From Onchocerca volvulus (taxonomy: Eukaryota > Nematoda > Chromadorea > Rhabditida > Onchocercidae), in contig HG738139.1 of NCBI GenBank assembly GCA_000499405.2, forward strand, positions 318,564-382,563: a DNA stretch of 64,000 nt, read 5' to 3'. The first letter of the stretch is position 1, and each line of letters opens with the position of its first letter. The notes under the pieces were generated by a model. It did no database searches, was not told where the DNA came from, and worked only from the letters and a program-made list of their open reading frames with translations. A program made the position numbers and the translations under genes. Positions 1 to 12,174 of the stretch are shown piece by piece.

Positions 1-164
1 TTACCCAGACAATCAATGCATTTCAGTTGCCACATTTATTGGGGAAAAAATGAACGATTACTGATTTCCAGTTTCTTTGCCTTATTTGTTCAACAAATGC
101 TTGTGTACCGATTGACATTTTTAAATTTAAATTTCAAAATTCCTATCAATTCTGGAAGTCAATT

Positions 165-177
165 TTGCAGATACGAT
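165..177 (+). other. Probable spliced-leader acceptor of the polymerase eta gene
   Basis: A pyrimidine-rich run ending in TTTTGCAG (AG at 169-170) lies 7 bases before the ATG at 178. The reading frame is open further upstream, but family conservation starts at this ATG. Nematode mRNAs commonly receive a spliced leader at such a site; that this one does is inference. Confidence 0.5.
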
Positions 178-3100
178 ATGGAAAAAAGACGAATAATTGC
201 ATTAATTGATATGGATTGCTTTTATGTTCAGGTAGAACAACGTCTTCAACCTCACCTCTACGGTAAACCAGTCGCTGTTGTTCAACATAGCAGCGCCAAT
301 AACCGAGGCGGTGGGTAAGTATTTGCAAGTGATTTGTCGAAATTTTGATCCGAATTGACTATATTTCTCGGTTTTCCAGGTTCTTACTTAAAAGCATTCC
401 AAGTTTCTTTCCGATTTGCAGTTTTAAAATTTTGCATTCATTTATTAAATTCGTTACAAAAATAATTTTCGTGTAATTTTCAGTCGCAATCTTTTTAGAG
501 AAGGTTATTTCCAGTGAAGATTATTTTATATTTATTCAAGTATTTTCAATCATTCCATCCTATTTAAATTATTTTATTGGTAACTTCAAACTTTTATATT
601 TCATAGCAATCTGTCTTATTATTCATTACAGCTTACTTGCTGTTTCGTATGAAGCAAGATCTTTTGGTATCAAACGCGGTATGTTTGGTGAGCAAGCCAA
701 GGCCTTATGTCCTGATTTGACACTTTGTTATGTACCTATTGGCGAATATATTGATAAGGCTGATATCACTCGTTACAGGTCGATTTGAAAATCGTTGTTG
801 TAGTTATAAATAATTCAAATATTTATACTGGATGCAGAGTTGTAACGTTAAGTTTACTTATGATCATCATTATCCAGTATATAGAACTTTATATTTGCAA
901 ATTTACAGTTTCGAAATTAATTCCAAATTTATCTTGAGTCTTTAAAGAAATTACTGTTGTTTTGAAAGTATGCATTGTAAATGTCGACCGATCTTGATCT
1001 TTTTTTTTTTCAATCATTTCAAAATCAAGAAGAAAGAAAGTATTGCAAAGCTATAATATTGGATGAAGAAGATTTCAGAGATGCATCTGCGGAAGTATTT
1101 AAAGTTTTGCATGAATTCGATTCCCGAATTATCGTTGAACGAGCATCGGTTGATGAAGCTTACTTAGATCTTAGTGCTTTAGTGCAGCATATCTTTGAAA
1201 CCACTAGTCCGTCGACTAAGGTATTTCTATTTTAACTTCATGTCAAATTTCCTTATATTTTTAACTTTTATCATTTGCTACTCAACGTAGTTTAATGTTA
1301 GTTTTTATTTCATATTTCATTGCGTTCCGAAGTACATTCATGAATATTAGACTTGCTAACCTATATTTATTCCACTTTTTGTCCTAGTGATTCCCTTGGT
1401 TAAATGTTTTGTCATTTTTAATATTAAAGAAGCATTGTTTTCTTTCAGATTCTTCTGGTAAAGTTCATTTTTATTAGTTAGCTTTTGTAACAATCTTCAT
1501 AAAAAAATGGAATCAAAATATAAGGTAAAGGAACAAAAATTTTCTGCTTGTACCAAAATGTTTAACTTACAGTATGGGAAATCTAATGCAATAGATTTAT
1601 TTCCAACAACACATGTTGCTGATGGAGCTGATATGAATGACGAGAAAATTTCTGGTTGGAAATATGATAGGATTGAGTCTTTGCACTCTTTTCTGTCAGA
1701 AGCATGCGAGACAAAGGATGAACACAAGGTATTAATGGATGTCATCTATTGCAGGCCAGGGGAGAAATTTCATAAAATTCAAGTCTTCTAAAGAGATCTT
1801 AAATGGCGAAGTTATAGACTGGTATTCGTAGAGATACTAAAAAAATTTCAAAATTCTTCCGAAATTTTGACAGTACTTAAGTTTTAAATTTTAATGAATG
1901 ATAATTTTTGAAGAAGTTTATTTCGTAATTGTTGTCGCTAAAAATCAAATGATATATGATTGAACAGTTGTGGTAAAAATTGATTTAGACATAAATGATA
2001 GACTTATCGTTATTATGCTTTATAATGCGTATCGATTTACCTCATTTTACATACATTTATATAATATATTGCATAAATATATTTAGAGTCTTTGTAAATG
2101 TAGTGAAAAAATGTAATTTTTAGTTAAAATTGATTATTGGAGCTCATTTGATTGAACAAATAAGGAGTGATATAAAGAAAAATACTGCGTTCAATTGTTC
2201 TGCAGGAATTGGCAATAACAAGGTTTATTTTTTTAGAATTTTCAGTCATATTTTATGTGGAGAGTTGAGGACTTTCTTTTTTTGAACTAGCGTATTTGCA
2301 AAGATAAAAATTAATTTCAATTAGAATTGAAAAATTAATTGCTCGTTCTTTTACTCTGCATGGATTTTTTAGTAACACAATTCTAACCCTTTTATTAACT
2401 ACCGCAGCATTATCATAAATCGTTTAATTTTATTATTTAATTCGAAATACATATTCGGTATCGTATTTCGAACATAATCGTAATAAGTCTGAAGGTTTTC
2501 TAGAATTCGTGGTACTATAAACTACAGCTTTTTCATAAAACGATAGTTAATATTTCAATGGTTTCAAATTTTCATGTTTCAGATGATCGCAAAATTGATT
2601 TGCTCGCGGCATAAGCCTGGACAGCAGACTGTTGTATTCGACGAAGCTATACCTAAAGTGTTGAAATACACTCCTATAAATGAAGTTCGAAATCTTGGCG
2701 GCAAGTTGGGAAGAGCATTAATGGAAAAATTCAATATCAAAGTACATATTGTTCTTCATGGATTGAATTACCAAAATCGATTAAGTATTTTATATGTATT
2801 TTGGAAAATCTCTATCATTTGTTTTTCTAAAAATGCAGACAATGGGAGAATTATCAGAAATATCGATGTCAGATCTCAGCGAAAGTTTCTCAGCTCAAGC
2901 AAAATGGATATATAATATTGCACGCGGTAAGATGTTTGCAATTTTTTCGTTTTTAAAAAATTTCCTTATTTTTAATTTCAGATATATTGTATTAGTTGTT
3001 GGTATACAAAAACCAGATTTAACACTTGAATTAAGAATATATTGTTCAAATTTTTATTCAGATTGATTGAGAGTTAAGCTTGTAAATAGCATCATGGTGT

Positions 3101-5117
3101 TTGTAATATCTGATAGTGCTTAACAGTTATGGAAATCATAAATTACAGTCGGAAATCAAATTTTAGTATTGATCTTTAGTTTCTGCTTTCTTTTTTAATA
3201 TTGTCTGTTTAGAGAAGCTTTTTCAATATTTCAGGTATTGATGAAGAAAAAGTTACTGCACGTGATAAACAAAGTTCGGTTGCTGTGAGTAAAAACTTCC
3301 CCGGTTCAAATGCTCTAAAAACAGATGGTGATATAAAATTTTGGCTAGAAGGTTTAATCAAAGAATTGGTGAAACGCTTAATTGACGATCAAATAACGGT
3401 ATAATAATTTATCACACATATTGTTAATTATCTTAAACTATCTTTTCTAATTTTTTTATCATATTACTTATGATATATCAGCAAGGCGAGATTTCTCTTA
3501 GAGTATAACATTGAATAACGTAAAATATAGCGAGATAAATGCATCCGAAAGATTCGGTCAGACCGGAGAGATTATAATCATATGTTAGATGATGAGATGA
3601 CCCCGTGTAATTCACAGACAATCCCACCGATGGATAAATTGAATTGGAGCGATTCAAGTTACATCATAATATCTTTGTTCTGAGATGATGTATTTATAGT
3701 TTTTAGTATTGAAATATGCATATTTATAGTTTAGAAAGTTTATTTATATTTTTCAAACTAATATGATTCACTCAAATCTCATAATCTTCCCATATAGAAT
3801 ATTCGAACCGCTTCAACACTCCATATTGGCTGCACAACCGATACTCATGTTACTAAAAGTATGCAGATGAAGACTTATGACCCAAAAGCTTTATTTACTT
3901 CAGTTTGGGCAATTTTTCGTCATATTAACAAATCGAGAATACCGGAAACTTGGTAACTTGAACAAAAAAAAATATTTCTTCTTGTCTCTTTTTCTATAAA
4001 TCAAGTTGATTTTATCAAATTAACATGACGTTATATTATTGATATTTTATTGATAAAGAAGAATATTTCGATTTTCATCATCACTGCCTTAAGTTACAGG
4101 GAAGAATTTTCAAATGAAACTGTATCAAATATAGTAAAAATTATAGGGATTAATGAAATATAAGAGTTAATAAAAATATAATTTTCAATACTGATGCTCA
4201 AAGTGCTGAGTTATTAACTTTTCTGTCTACTTTTGTTTAAACCATTCTTATGTTAGCTTTAGTTCTTTTACAGCTCTCAAGTTTAGTTGAGAATTTTGCT
4301 CTTTCATCAAGATAGTTCAGTTTTCAATTCAATATACATGTTAGGGATCCATCGGTGAAGAATATTACGCTTTCCGCAGATCAATTTCGGGAAGGGATCG
4401 ATGGTCGTTCGAAACAAATCACAGATTGGATAACGAGAGCAATGGATAAAGCAGTGAATTCAGTTGCAGATGCTTCTCCTGGTGACAACATTAAAAGTGT
4501 AGCCATGCCGAGTAAAAAAATAGCGAAAACTTCATCACAAACTTCATCACAAACTTTGGTAAACATTCTGAATTTTATTCTGATTTAGAATTTAAATAAT
4601 TGTTGATTTAATTTGTAATTTAACGGTTTACCAATTATTTATGGAATAGTGCATTGGTTAGTGCAGAGGGAGGATAACTCTGGAAAGTTCTTCCATTTAA
4701 GTTATTGCTTCGGTCCTAAACCTCTATGAATTACTCCGAAGCATATTGATTTTTTATTATTTCTGTACTCTCCAGATTACTCGTGAAATTTTATTTTTTG
4801 TTTTGATAGGATTCAGTATAGAAATAATTCTATATTCTTAATCTGAAAATATTATCAAGGAGAACAAGAATTTGTTCATGCAATTTTGTTTTTTAGTTGA
4901 TCAAAAACTTTTATTACAGACGAATATGCATTATTCAGAAAGAGGACAAGAACAAGATGACGACATACAGATCATTTCTGATGTGAAGAAAAAAGCAACA
5001 AGTACTTCTATCACTATTCCTCCTAAAACAACCATTAAAAAGCGGAAAAAAAAACGAGAACCAGAAAAGTCAGATCCTTCAGTGAGGAAAATATCAGATT
5101 TCTTTAAAAAACAATGA
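178..5117 (+). CDS. polh-1: DNA polymerase eta (Y-family translesion polymerase), 11 exons
   Basis: Translesion polymerase that copies past UV and other bulky lesions at stalled forks in the nucleus. Exons: 178-314, 632-778, 1079-1220, 1573-1728, 2124-2222, 2583-2741, 2839-2926, 3235-3398, 3798-3952, 4345-4558, 4920-5117; phases agree throughout and give about 552 aa. Visible hallmarks are LIDMDCFY (metal-binding D11, D13), RGGGLLAVSYEARSFGIKRG in the fingers, ASVDEAYLDL (catalytic D120, E121), NCSAGIGNNK and MIAKLICSRHKPGQQT in the palm/thumb, then the little-finger domain. The start of exon 4 is less certain, because the frame is also open upstream of 1573. The tail has an acidic/hydrophobic stretch DDDIQIISDV, a Lys/Arg-rich patch, and ends in KISDFFKKQ, a PCNA-binding (PIP) box-like end. 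I see no C2H2 ubiquitin-binding zinc finger such as human POLH has. An AATAAA at 5420 is a likely polyadenylation signal. Confidence 0.93.
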
Positions 5118-5955
5118 ATTTTCTGATGATTTCATGCTGTATAAGATGAAATCCAGAGACAAAAAGCATTTTCTTATTACTCGTATGTGCGCAGTTCTGT
5201 TATAGTCGTATCGGTGAATCATTCATCATTATGAATTTCATTTTTAAAATCTTTTGAAAATTTTTAATAGATTCCATGCAATTACACACTTGTTACATTT
5301 AATTTTTTTTCACGATTGTAGAGTCAATTATCAGCGCCAAGTTGTTTTTCAGGTTTATATTTTTTCTGTTTGATACCTCCAAGATAATATGCTTTGCTAT
5401 TTCTATGTTCTATCTTTGTAATAAAGAATTTTTTAGATTTAAATGCATCTTCCCAATTTTTAATGATTGAAAAGGAAATTCAAATTTCGGAAATCTTTAA
5501 TGATTCTTTAATTTAAATGGGATAAGGAACCTTCGGTCACCATTTTCTCATCTACTCAACATTATTTCATGAAAGAACAGAACGATTTTAAAAGTATATT
5601 AAAGTGGAATTCATGAATGACTCAAAATTTGTAATTCCAACCTAAGAGATTAAGCATCTATAAATTACAACTTTCCACCTTCTCAAATTCAAAAAAAAAT
5701 TAACGATATGATAATAATCATGTTTTCCTGTTTTTGCTCTTCGTAAGAGTAGTTGATACAAATAAAAATTTTGCACACTATAAATTCTATATTTCCATTC
5801 GACCAAAAACTTTTAGAACTAAATTTGAAATGAAAATCGCATTCTTCCTAGAGTTAGAGGATTTCGGGTCTTTTTCCATCTAGAGCTCTTTCTCCGAACG
5901 AATGGATGAAGCAGACGAAACATGTAAATGTTTTTTTTTTTTTTCGAAAAACTTG
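5118..5955. other. Polymerase eta 3' UTR and intergenic spacer
   Basis: No open frame with recognisable similarity. AATAAA at 5420-5425 lies about 300 bases after the polymerase eta stop and could end its transcript. The remainder is AT-rich spacer up to the tRNA on the other strand. Confidence 0.5.
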
Positions 5956-6080
5956 TGCACGGAGTGGGATTCGAACCCACGCATCGATCACGATACCAGA
6001 ACGCCCATATCACACATTGTCCTCATGTGAAGCACATTACAGCTTGAGTCTGGCGCCTTAGACCACTCGGCCATCCGTGC
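5956..6080 (-). tRNA. tRNA-Leu(CAA) with a 41-nt intron
   Basis: Read on the minus strand, the 7-bp acceptor stem pairs GCACGGA (6080-6074) with TCCGTGC (5963-5957). The A-box (TGGCCGAGTGG) and B-box (GGTTCGAATCC) are intact. The anticodon stem pairs CCAGA with TCTGG around the loop CTCAAGT, giving anticodon CAA (leucine, codon UUG). An intron at 6002-6042 interrupts the loop one base after the anticodon, the usual nuclear tRNA intron position. The spliced tRNA is 84 nt with a long variable arm, as expected for a class II tRNA-Leu. A run of five T on the transcribed strand (5951-5947) just after the 3' end fits an RNA polymerase III terminator. Confidence 0.95.
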
Positions 6081-9000
6081 TACAATTACGTCCACAACTT
6101 TTATTCCACATATTATCTAAGCTTTTCTAATCGTTAGATGTTTCAGGATGAATGGAAAGTTCACCGGAAGTTTAACTCTCAAATTTTAGAGTTGGAATTG
6201 TGATTTAAAACTTTAGAATTATCGTTGTATACTTTTAAATCTTTCAAAACAATATTTTCAAAATTATGACTGCGAAATTTCAAAACTGAAATATCATGCA
6301 TGGATATAGGAATGCTAGGAAATTTTAAACTTTTAAAATAAAGATTATCCATTTAAATTCTATGTTTGCTTCATCAAATTTTCTTATTCAATTATGATTT
6401 ACTAATTGAACACAATAATTTGACAATTAGCATAATTAATCTTTTTTCGAGAAAAATTTTATAAAAATATTATTCAACGGTGATATCGCAACCATCGAAT
6501 ATGACTAACATATTTCTTCTTTTTAATTGTTCTTATGATTAAATATTCCTTTTCTTGATATTTCCTTATTTTATTTTCTCTTCTGTGATAAGGCAGGATA
6601 AAAGGAGAAAAAAGAAGGGTAAGAACGAGAAAGTAAGAAACTGTTTTTTTTTTTTTCTCCCTTCTTATATTATTAGTAGAAACCATATGAACTGTTAAAA
6701 AATAATAATAACGAAGAAGCTGATAATATTATCATCATTGTCATCTACTGATATTCATTTGATCGTAACATTCTCCATTCACTGATAATTTTTGTTTATA
6801 TTGCGCAAAAGACAAAAAAGAAAAGGAAATAAATGGAATGTTTTAAGAGGTGAAAATGCTCAAATTTGATATTTATTTTTTCATTTCATTCTTTCCTACT
6901 TTTTATATGCACATATATGTTTTCTTATCATTCAGTTGTTAATATTATCTTGATGATGCCGAAATTATCAGTTAAATTATCGAAATAATCACCACACAAT
7001 TACAAAATTACATCATTGTTAAAGTGTGGTAGCGTGATGGTATCTTCATAATAATAATCATTCTTCAATAATATTCCGTATTATTATTACTTTTATCATT
7101 ATTATTACTATTATCGTTATTATTCTTGTTATCATTATTCATTACTATTATTTATTGCTGTTAATTATTATTATTATTATTATTGTTCATTTTATTCTTC
7201 ATTATTATTATCATTATTCGTTACCATTATTTATTATTACTCACACTTTCTTTGGAGCTTATTATTATTGCTATTATTTATTATTATTACTAGCATTATT
7301 CATCTTTCACTCCATCCATCTTTATGAATTTTCAATTTAATGCATTAAGTTTAAATATTTGAGCAGGGTGAAGGCAATTTAAGGAATGGATTTAAACTTG
7401 AAAAGCTTATCATGTTATGAATAGGAAAAATGACAATAATTCCATAACCTAAAAAGTAAAAGTTCAAAAACGATATTGTTTTGTATTACCTGTCTAAAAG
7501 TTAGAGATAATAATAGCTTAATCAACAGATCATTTATATCAGCTATAAGCTTCTTTCAAACGTCTTCTCTGAATACTCCAATCGTCGTGAAACTTGGTGT
7601 GTTAGGATTAGGGTGCTTCACGACACTAAGTAATAGGAATATTTTATTATTTCTTTACAACGCGTGAGGTGTCGTCCAGTATTAGCTGACGCGACACTCA
7701 ATACGTAAAAAATATATAACGATAACGTATGAGAATTATGAAAAAGAAAAAGGAGGAGAGGTAAATGGCGTTTGGCGTGGCGGTGGTAGCAGATCGACGT
7801 TGTCCTGGATGGATGAATGAAGAGAATGAATTCGGAATCGTCGGCTGCCGCTTATATACTATTTTTGTCCACCCATGATGCTGTCTGGATGTTAGAAATC
7901 CGAGACGAGGTCGCATCAAATCAAGCGTGCACCGACTTTGATGATTGTTTTATCTGCCGCCGTTAATGAGTTTGGTCTTGGCACCGGATAGTTAAAATTC
8001 CGTATCGGAAGTCATTATTACACTTGCGAAAAGGTTTTGGGATATTATCAATCACATGGTTTAAAGTCTCAAATAATGTCGAGATCAAATTCGAATTTTA
8101 GTCTATTACAATAGTGTGATCAATCATCTCATTTCTCAACAATTTTAGCTAACATTTACTATATTTAACTTTTTACAAAATAAAATGAGAAAGGAAGATA
8201 GAATTACACTAATATGAATCACCTTTTATTCGGTTTTCCGACACCAATTAACATCTAATGATATATTACATTTTAAATATACTTCGATGAAATAACTTAA
8301 GAATGATAAATTGATTACTTCTGGTTGTGAATTTAATAAAAAGATAAAACGGATACAATACTAAGATGACTCATTAGACAGGTGAATTGTTTTAATTAAC
8401 AAATTAATCTTACAGCTTATGAAATTAGAAAGATTTTTTTTGTCAAAAATTAATTGGATGAAAGAAAGCCGAAAAATTATATTTTGACAAGAAAGAATAA
8501 ATTCAAATAATATGAATCTGAATTTTACTGATATTCAACAACAGAAAGTATCACTGATAAGCTTCTTTCAAACTCATCCATCATCCATTATCACTCTTTT
8601 AACATCTAACCAATAATAAAAAGATTAAAAAAACAATGAGGAAAAAGTAAATAAAAAGACGGATGAAATCCGGACATTTATAATAGGGCGATAGAAGTAT
8701 ATTCATCTAATCATATATCCTTATCATTATTCATTAGCAACACAGATAACACTATCATTTTACTATTGTTATCATTATTCGATCAAGAACAAATTTGATA
8801 TTTATGCGAATTTCTTTTCCATCTTTTTCATCGCTCTTCTTTTCCGTTTTTTTTTCTTTTTTTTCTTGAAAAAACAAAAAAAGACAGGAAGTTTAACAAA
8901 TTGACAAACAGACAAATGTCTCTCAGGTTTTAATCACTTAAAAAACCTATACTTTAATTCGGTCAGTCAATGTATGTTTGACAACTACTTTTTGGTGATA

Positions 9001-9800
9001 TTTCCAAATTTTTGTTTTCATTAAGAAAAGTTTTATTTTTCTTTTTAAATCATTTGAAGTTGATATGTATTAATCATCATTTATTGACAGGATAAATAGA
9101 TTTTTATCCATCGATCATTATTACATCAGTTCGTTTTTCTGCATCTTCGGTTATTCCAAACAATTTTTTATTTTGATTTTAGTTTTAAAAAACTTGGCTG
9201 CAAATAATTATTATAATATTGAAAAATTGGAAAAGTAGGAAAAGAAAAAGTAAATTGGAAAAATATCATAATCTGAATAATAAAATAAGTATTTTCAATT
9301 TATCAATATTATAATGAAATTAAAATAGATAAAGAAAAGAATATCATTTCCATCACTTTCATCGGACAATGAGATATATATATATATCTTGAATAAATGA
9401 AAAAGTCCCAAAAATTTTTGTGATTAAAAAAACAAAAGATTTCCCGGAGAAAAAAGATTTTCATTCGCTAACAAAATTCCCGAGATTTTTTCTGCTCTTC
9501 AAGGTATATCTACTGTATCCGATCGAATCTTGCTCTTATGATTATAAATCATTCAAACCTTCTGATGCTAATTTTCAAAAACAATGATATTTCCAGGAAT
9601 TTTTTCCTTGTTAAATTTGTTAAAATTTAGGTGAAAAGACATTTGCCTGTATATGAAATGGTTGTCAATGGCGTTTTGCTGATAGGACGAATTAATGATA
9701 AGCATACCGGTGATCGAAATTCCATTGTAATCATTGTTTTTGTGCATTCTCACATTCTGATCATTTATCGTTACATTTGAAACATCATCAAAAGAGGGAA
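6081..9800. other. Gene-poor AT-rich spacer
   Basis: I see no convincing coding exon. Open frames here are low-complexity Phe/Ile/Lys translations of AT-rich DNA. The stretch holds the ATT-rich tract at 7071-7310 and a slightly GC-richer part at 7550-8000. A 17-base string, ATAAGCTTCTTTCAAAC, occurs at about 7547 and again at about 8558. Confidence 0.5.
7071..7310. repeat. Degenerate (ATT)n-type microsatellite
   Basis: About 240 bases are dominated by ATT/TTA trinucleotides with interruptions such as ATC, GTT and CAT. The Ile/Tyr-rich open frame over it is a by-product of the repeat. Confidence 0.85.
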
Positions 9801-9835
9801 TAAAATAAATTTCCGAATTTCGGTACCGTGCAAAA

Positions 9836-10033
9836 ATGGATGAAGTTACAGTAACTTTTGTAGGTTACGGTAATATTGTTTCAACAACAGATGCAAGTAA
9901 ATTATTTTGTATATTTCATATGTTGGCTGGAGTGTCACTTCTCTTTTTATCGCTAACAAATATTGGTCAATTCATCGCCGAAGGTTATTGGATTTTCTTG
10001 GCATCATTACGAAGGACACAAGTTTTTATTTGA
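9836..10033 (+). CDS. Orphan exon of a two-pore-domain (TWK/K2P-type) potassium channel
   Basis: The translation carries a K+ selectivity filter (VGYGNIVSTTD) followed by a membrane segment (KLFCIFHMLAGVSLLFLSL) and TNIGQFIAEGYWIFLASLRR, very like the pore and inner helix of nematode TWK channels. A strong acceptor, ACTTTTGTAG, ends at 9862, so the exon probably starts at 9863 in phase 1. That splits the first Gly codon of the GYG filter, a conserved intron position in K2P genes. The likely 3' boundary is near 10019 (CAA|GTTTTT, a weak donor). No partner exon with the outer helix or a second pore was found on this strand in the neighbouring spacer. It could be an exon of a channel gene with very long introns, or a relic. 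The similarity is clear; functionality is not. Confidence 0.55.
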   Translation: MDEVTVTFVGYGNIVSTTDASKLFCIFHMLAGVSLLFLSLTNIGQFIAEGYWIFLASLRRTQVFI

Positions 10034-10862
10034 TTATTAGATTTTTTTTTATCATTATCATTTATCATCACAATGATTCTATCAATTAATGTTCATTTTT
10101 TTTTTTTTTTCATCTCCAGCAACATCCTTTCTTCCTTATCACAATTTTTGTCTCATTTTGTGTCTAACATCTTTATTTTACAATATTTTCCTGTCTCTTT
10201 TTTTTCTTCCTATGGGTATCATTTTATTTTAATTTTGAGCCACTGACTTCTATCCGGAACCAATTCCATCATCCCAAGTTGTTTCTCCTCTGATATCCTC
10301 AGTAATGCATGCTTATTCAAAGCTCTACTTCTTTCCATGCAAATGCTTAGTCTTTTTTTTTTTTAAATTATGCAAAAAATGCAATATTTGATATGCTTTA
10401 TTTTAATTCTTTTGTAAATATCGCTTCTTTTTAACTCCAAAATTAAACTAAGGAAAAAAGATCATATTTGAATTTCCCTTATTTTCCTTATTCTGTCGGA
10501 AAATCGGAACGAACTGATATGAATATATCCCATATTAATCATGATCGTCATCTCTAAATTTCATTTTCCTATCCTATCACCAGGATCCTATTTATTTTCA
10601 GAAAGTAAAACAAAATTTTTTTTTTCCGCGGAGTAAAATTTTTGTTTTGGAACTGGTTATGTTGTTAAATGTTTATTGAAAATTGAGATCTTTACTTATT
10701 TTTTTTTCTTTTGTAGCTTTATTTAGATTAAATTTTTGCAGAATACTACTGAAGCATATATCAAACCTCATCTTCCCCAGCTTTAGCCTCAGTATCGAGA
10801 GTGTACACTCATTCTCATGTTAATGTTCCGGTCTTACAACCACCGCCATCTCCATGTCACCA

Positions 10863-10930
10863 CCATAAAAGGGTCATCATGAGTGACAAAGGTCATTCTT
10901 CCTTCTGAGTCAACTGCGAGTCAGCTTCTG
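10863..10930. promoter_or_regulatory. Possible regulatory cluster: AGGTCA-like and AP-1-like motifs
   Basis: Within about 70 bases of locally GC-richer DNA there are GGGTCA (about 10870), AAAGGTCA (about 10887) and TGAGTCA (about 10905), with a further GAGTCAGC soon after. GGTCA half sites are bound by nuclear receptors and TGAGTCA by bZIP proteins. Activity here is inference from motif density only. Confidence 0.25.
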
Positions 10931-11438
10931 TTCTGCTCTGTGCGCTTCTTCCAAAAAACGTTTATTTATTTCTTTTTTTTTTTCCACTCATTCATCGCGC
11001 TATTCTCGACTAATTCTGTTCTCTGTCCAATCCTGTGATTATTATCAAATGAAATATTCACGATCGACTCTTCCACATTCGTCAGCCAATTACCCAAGTT
11101 GACCGCAGTTTCATTCTTTGAAGCATAAATCATTTTAAAATTGTGGTTTGAATAGAATTTACATATTTCATTACTAAACTTCGAACACAATAATTTAATT
11201 TAAAATCTAAATTAGTTGTCCTGTGCAAAACGGCAAACTTCAGCAACAGAATTAGAATTCCACTCCTTTTGATATTTATAAAATTCGTTAATTCATTCAG
11301 CTCCCTCCCGCCCCAAATTTCATTCCAAACAATTGTCCCCTGAAGTTGACACCACCCACGCTCCCACCCCTGCAAATTTCATTCTCATCGTCCTCCTACG
11401 CAATACATCGTTTCTTCCTGTTAATCTACTGTCCCGAA

Positions 11439-11460
11439 TGACTCATTGACGTATGACTCT
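11439..11460. promoter_or_regulatory. Possible cluster of bZIP/CRE-like motifs
   Basis: TGACTCA (11439-11445), TGACGT (11447-11452) and TGACTCT (11454-11460) are packed into 22 bases at a spacing of 7 to 8. Each is an AP-1/CRE-like core. No gene start is close by, so any role would be distal. Confidence 0.25.
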
Positions 11461-11686
11461 GTTTGTCTGCATCCCACAGCCATATATTTATCTCTGTCTG
11501 TCCACATTTATTCACATGTATGTCTAATCTCACATCCATTCATTTACACTTCTGTTTGTCCGTAAATCCATTGGTTGTACGCTCTATTTACATTTCTTTC
11601 TATCTCTATTCATCCTCACATTATTACATATATTTTCACTTATACATTCTGTATGGCATACGTTTAGCAGTTTTTATTAGCTGAAC

Positions 11687-11708
11687 TGGTGACAAAATTT
11701 TGTCACCA
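11687..11708. repeat. Perfect 22-base palindrome
   Basis: The arm TGGTGACAAAA is followed directly by its reverse complement with no spacer, giving a perfect dyad with a GTGAC core. It could be a homodimer binding site or a cruciform; no adjacent gene explains it. Confidence 0.8.
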
Positions 11709-12153
11709 CTTCCTTCTTTTCAATTTCTTCTCAGGAACGATAGCAATTTCCGTGAAGTAATTCTGGAAAGGGACTCAAAAATTCAAATTACTTAAAATTA
11801 CTTCCGAATTTGAATTTTAACATATTTTAATCACATTTAGCCTTTTTCTCAGGGAAGGATTACTTTATTCTGCATTACACACTTGTAATAATGATAGTCT
11901 TAATTTGAATGAAATTAAATCAAATGATTGATAAAGCATTGATAAAATGAGCAAAACAAAAATGAATTGATTTAAACCAGCTTGAACTTAACATTTCAAG
12001 GAACAGATGTTTGGAGATCTAAAAAAATGTGTAGAAGCGTTGAATAATTCTTAAAAGCTTTCCTTTAAACATCACCGTTTCATAAAGCTCAAACTTTCGA
12101 ATTGATTTCTTCAATTCTATTCTATTTTAACCAGGTTATCTATCTGTATACTG

Positions 12154-12174
12154 TTATCCTGGTTACCAGGATAA
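12154..12174. repeat. Inverted repeat, 10-base arms with a 1-base spacer
   Basis: TTATCCTGGT is followed by one base and then ACCAGGATAA, a perfect dyad. A related CCAGGTTATC lies about 25 bases upstream. Confidence 0.8.

Noticed and set aside
7698..7919. 73-codon minus-strand frame in a GC-richer patch
   Set aside because: No acceptor, no family resemblance, and it ends in low-complexity Ile/Phe codons.
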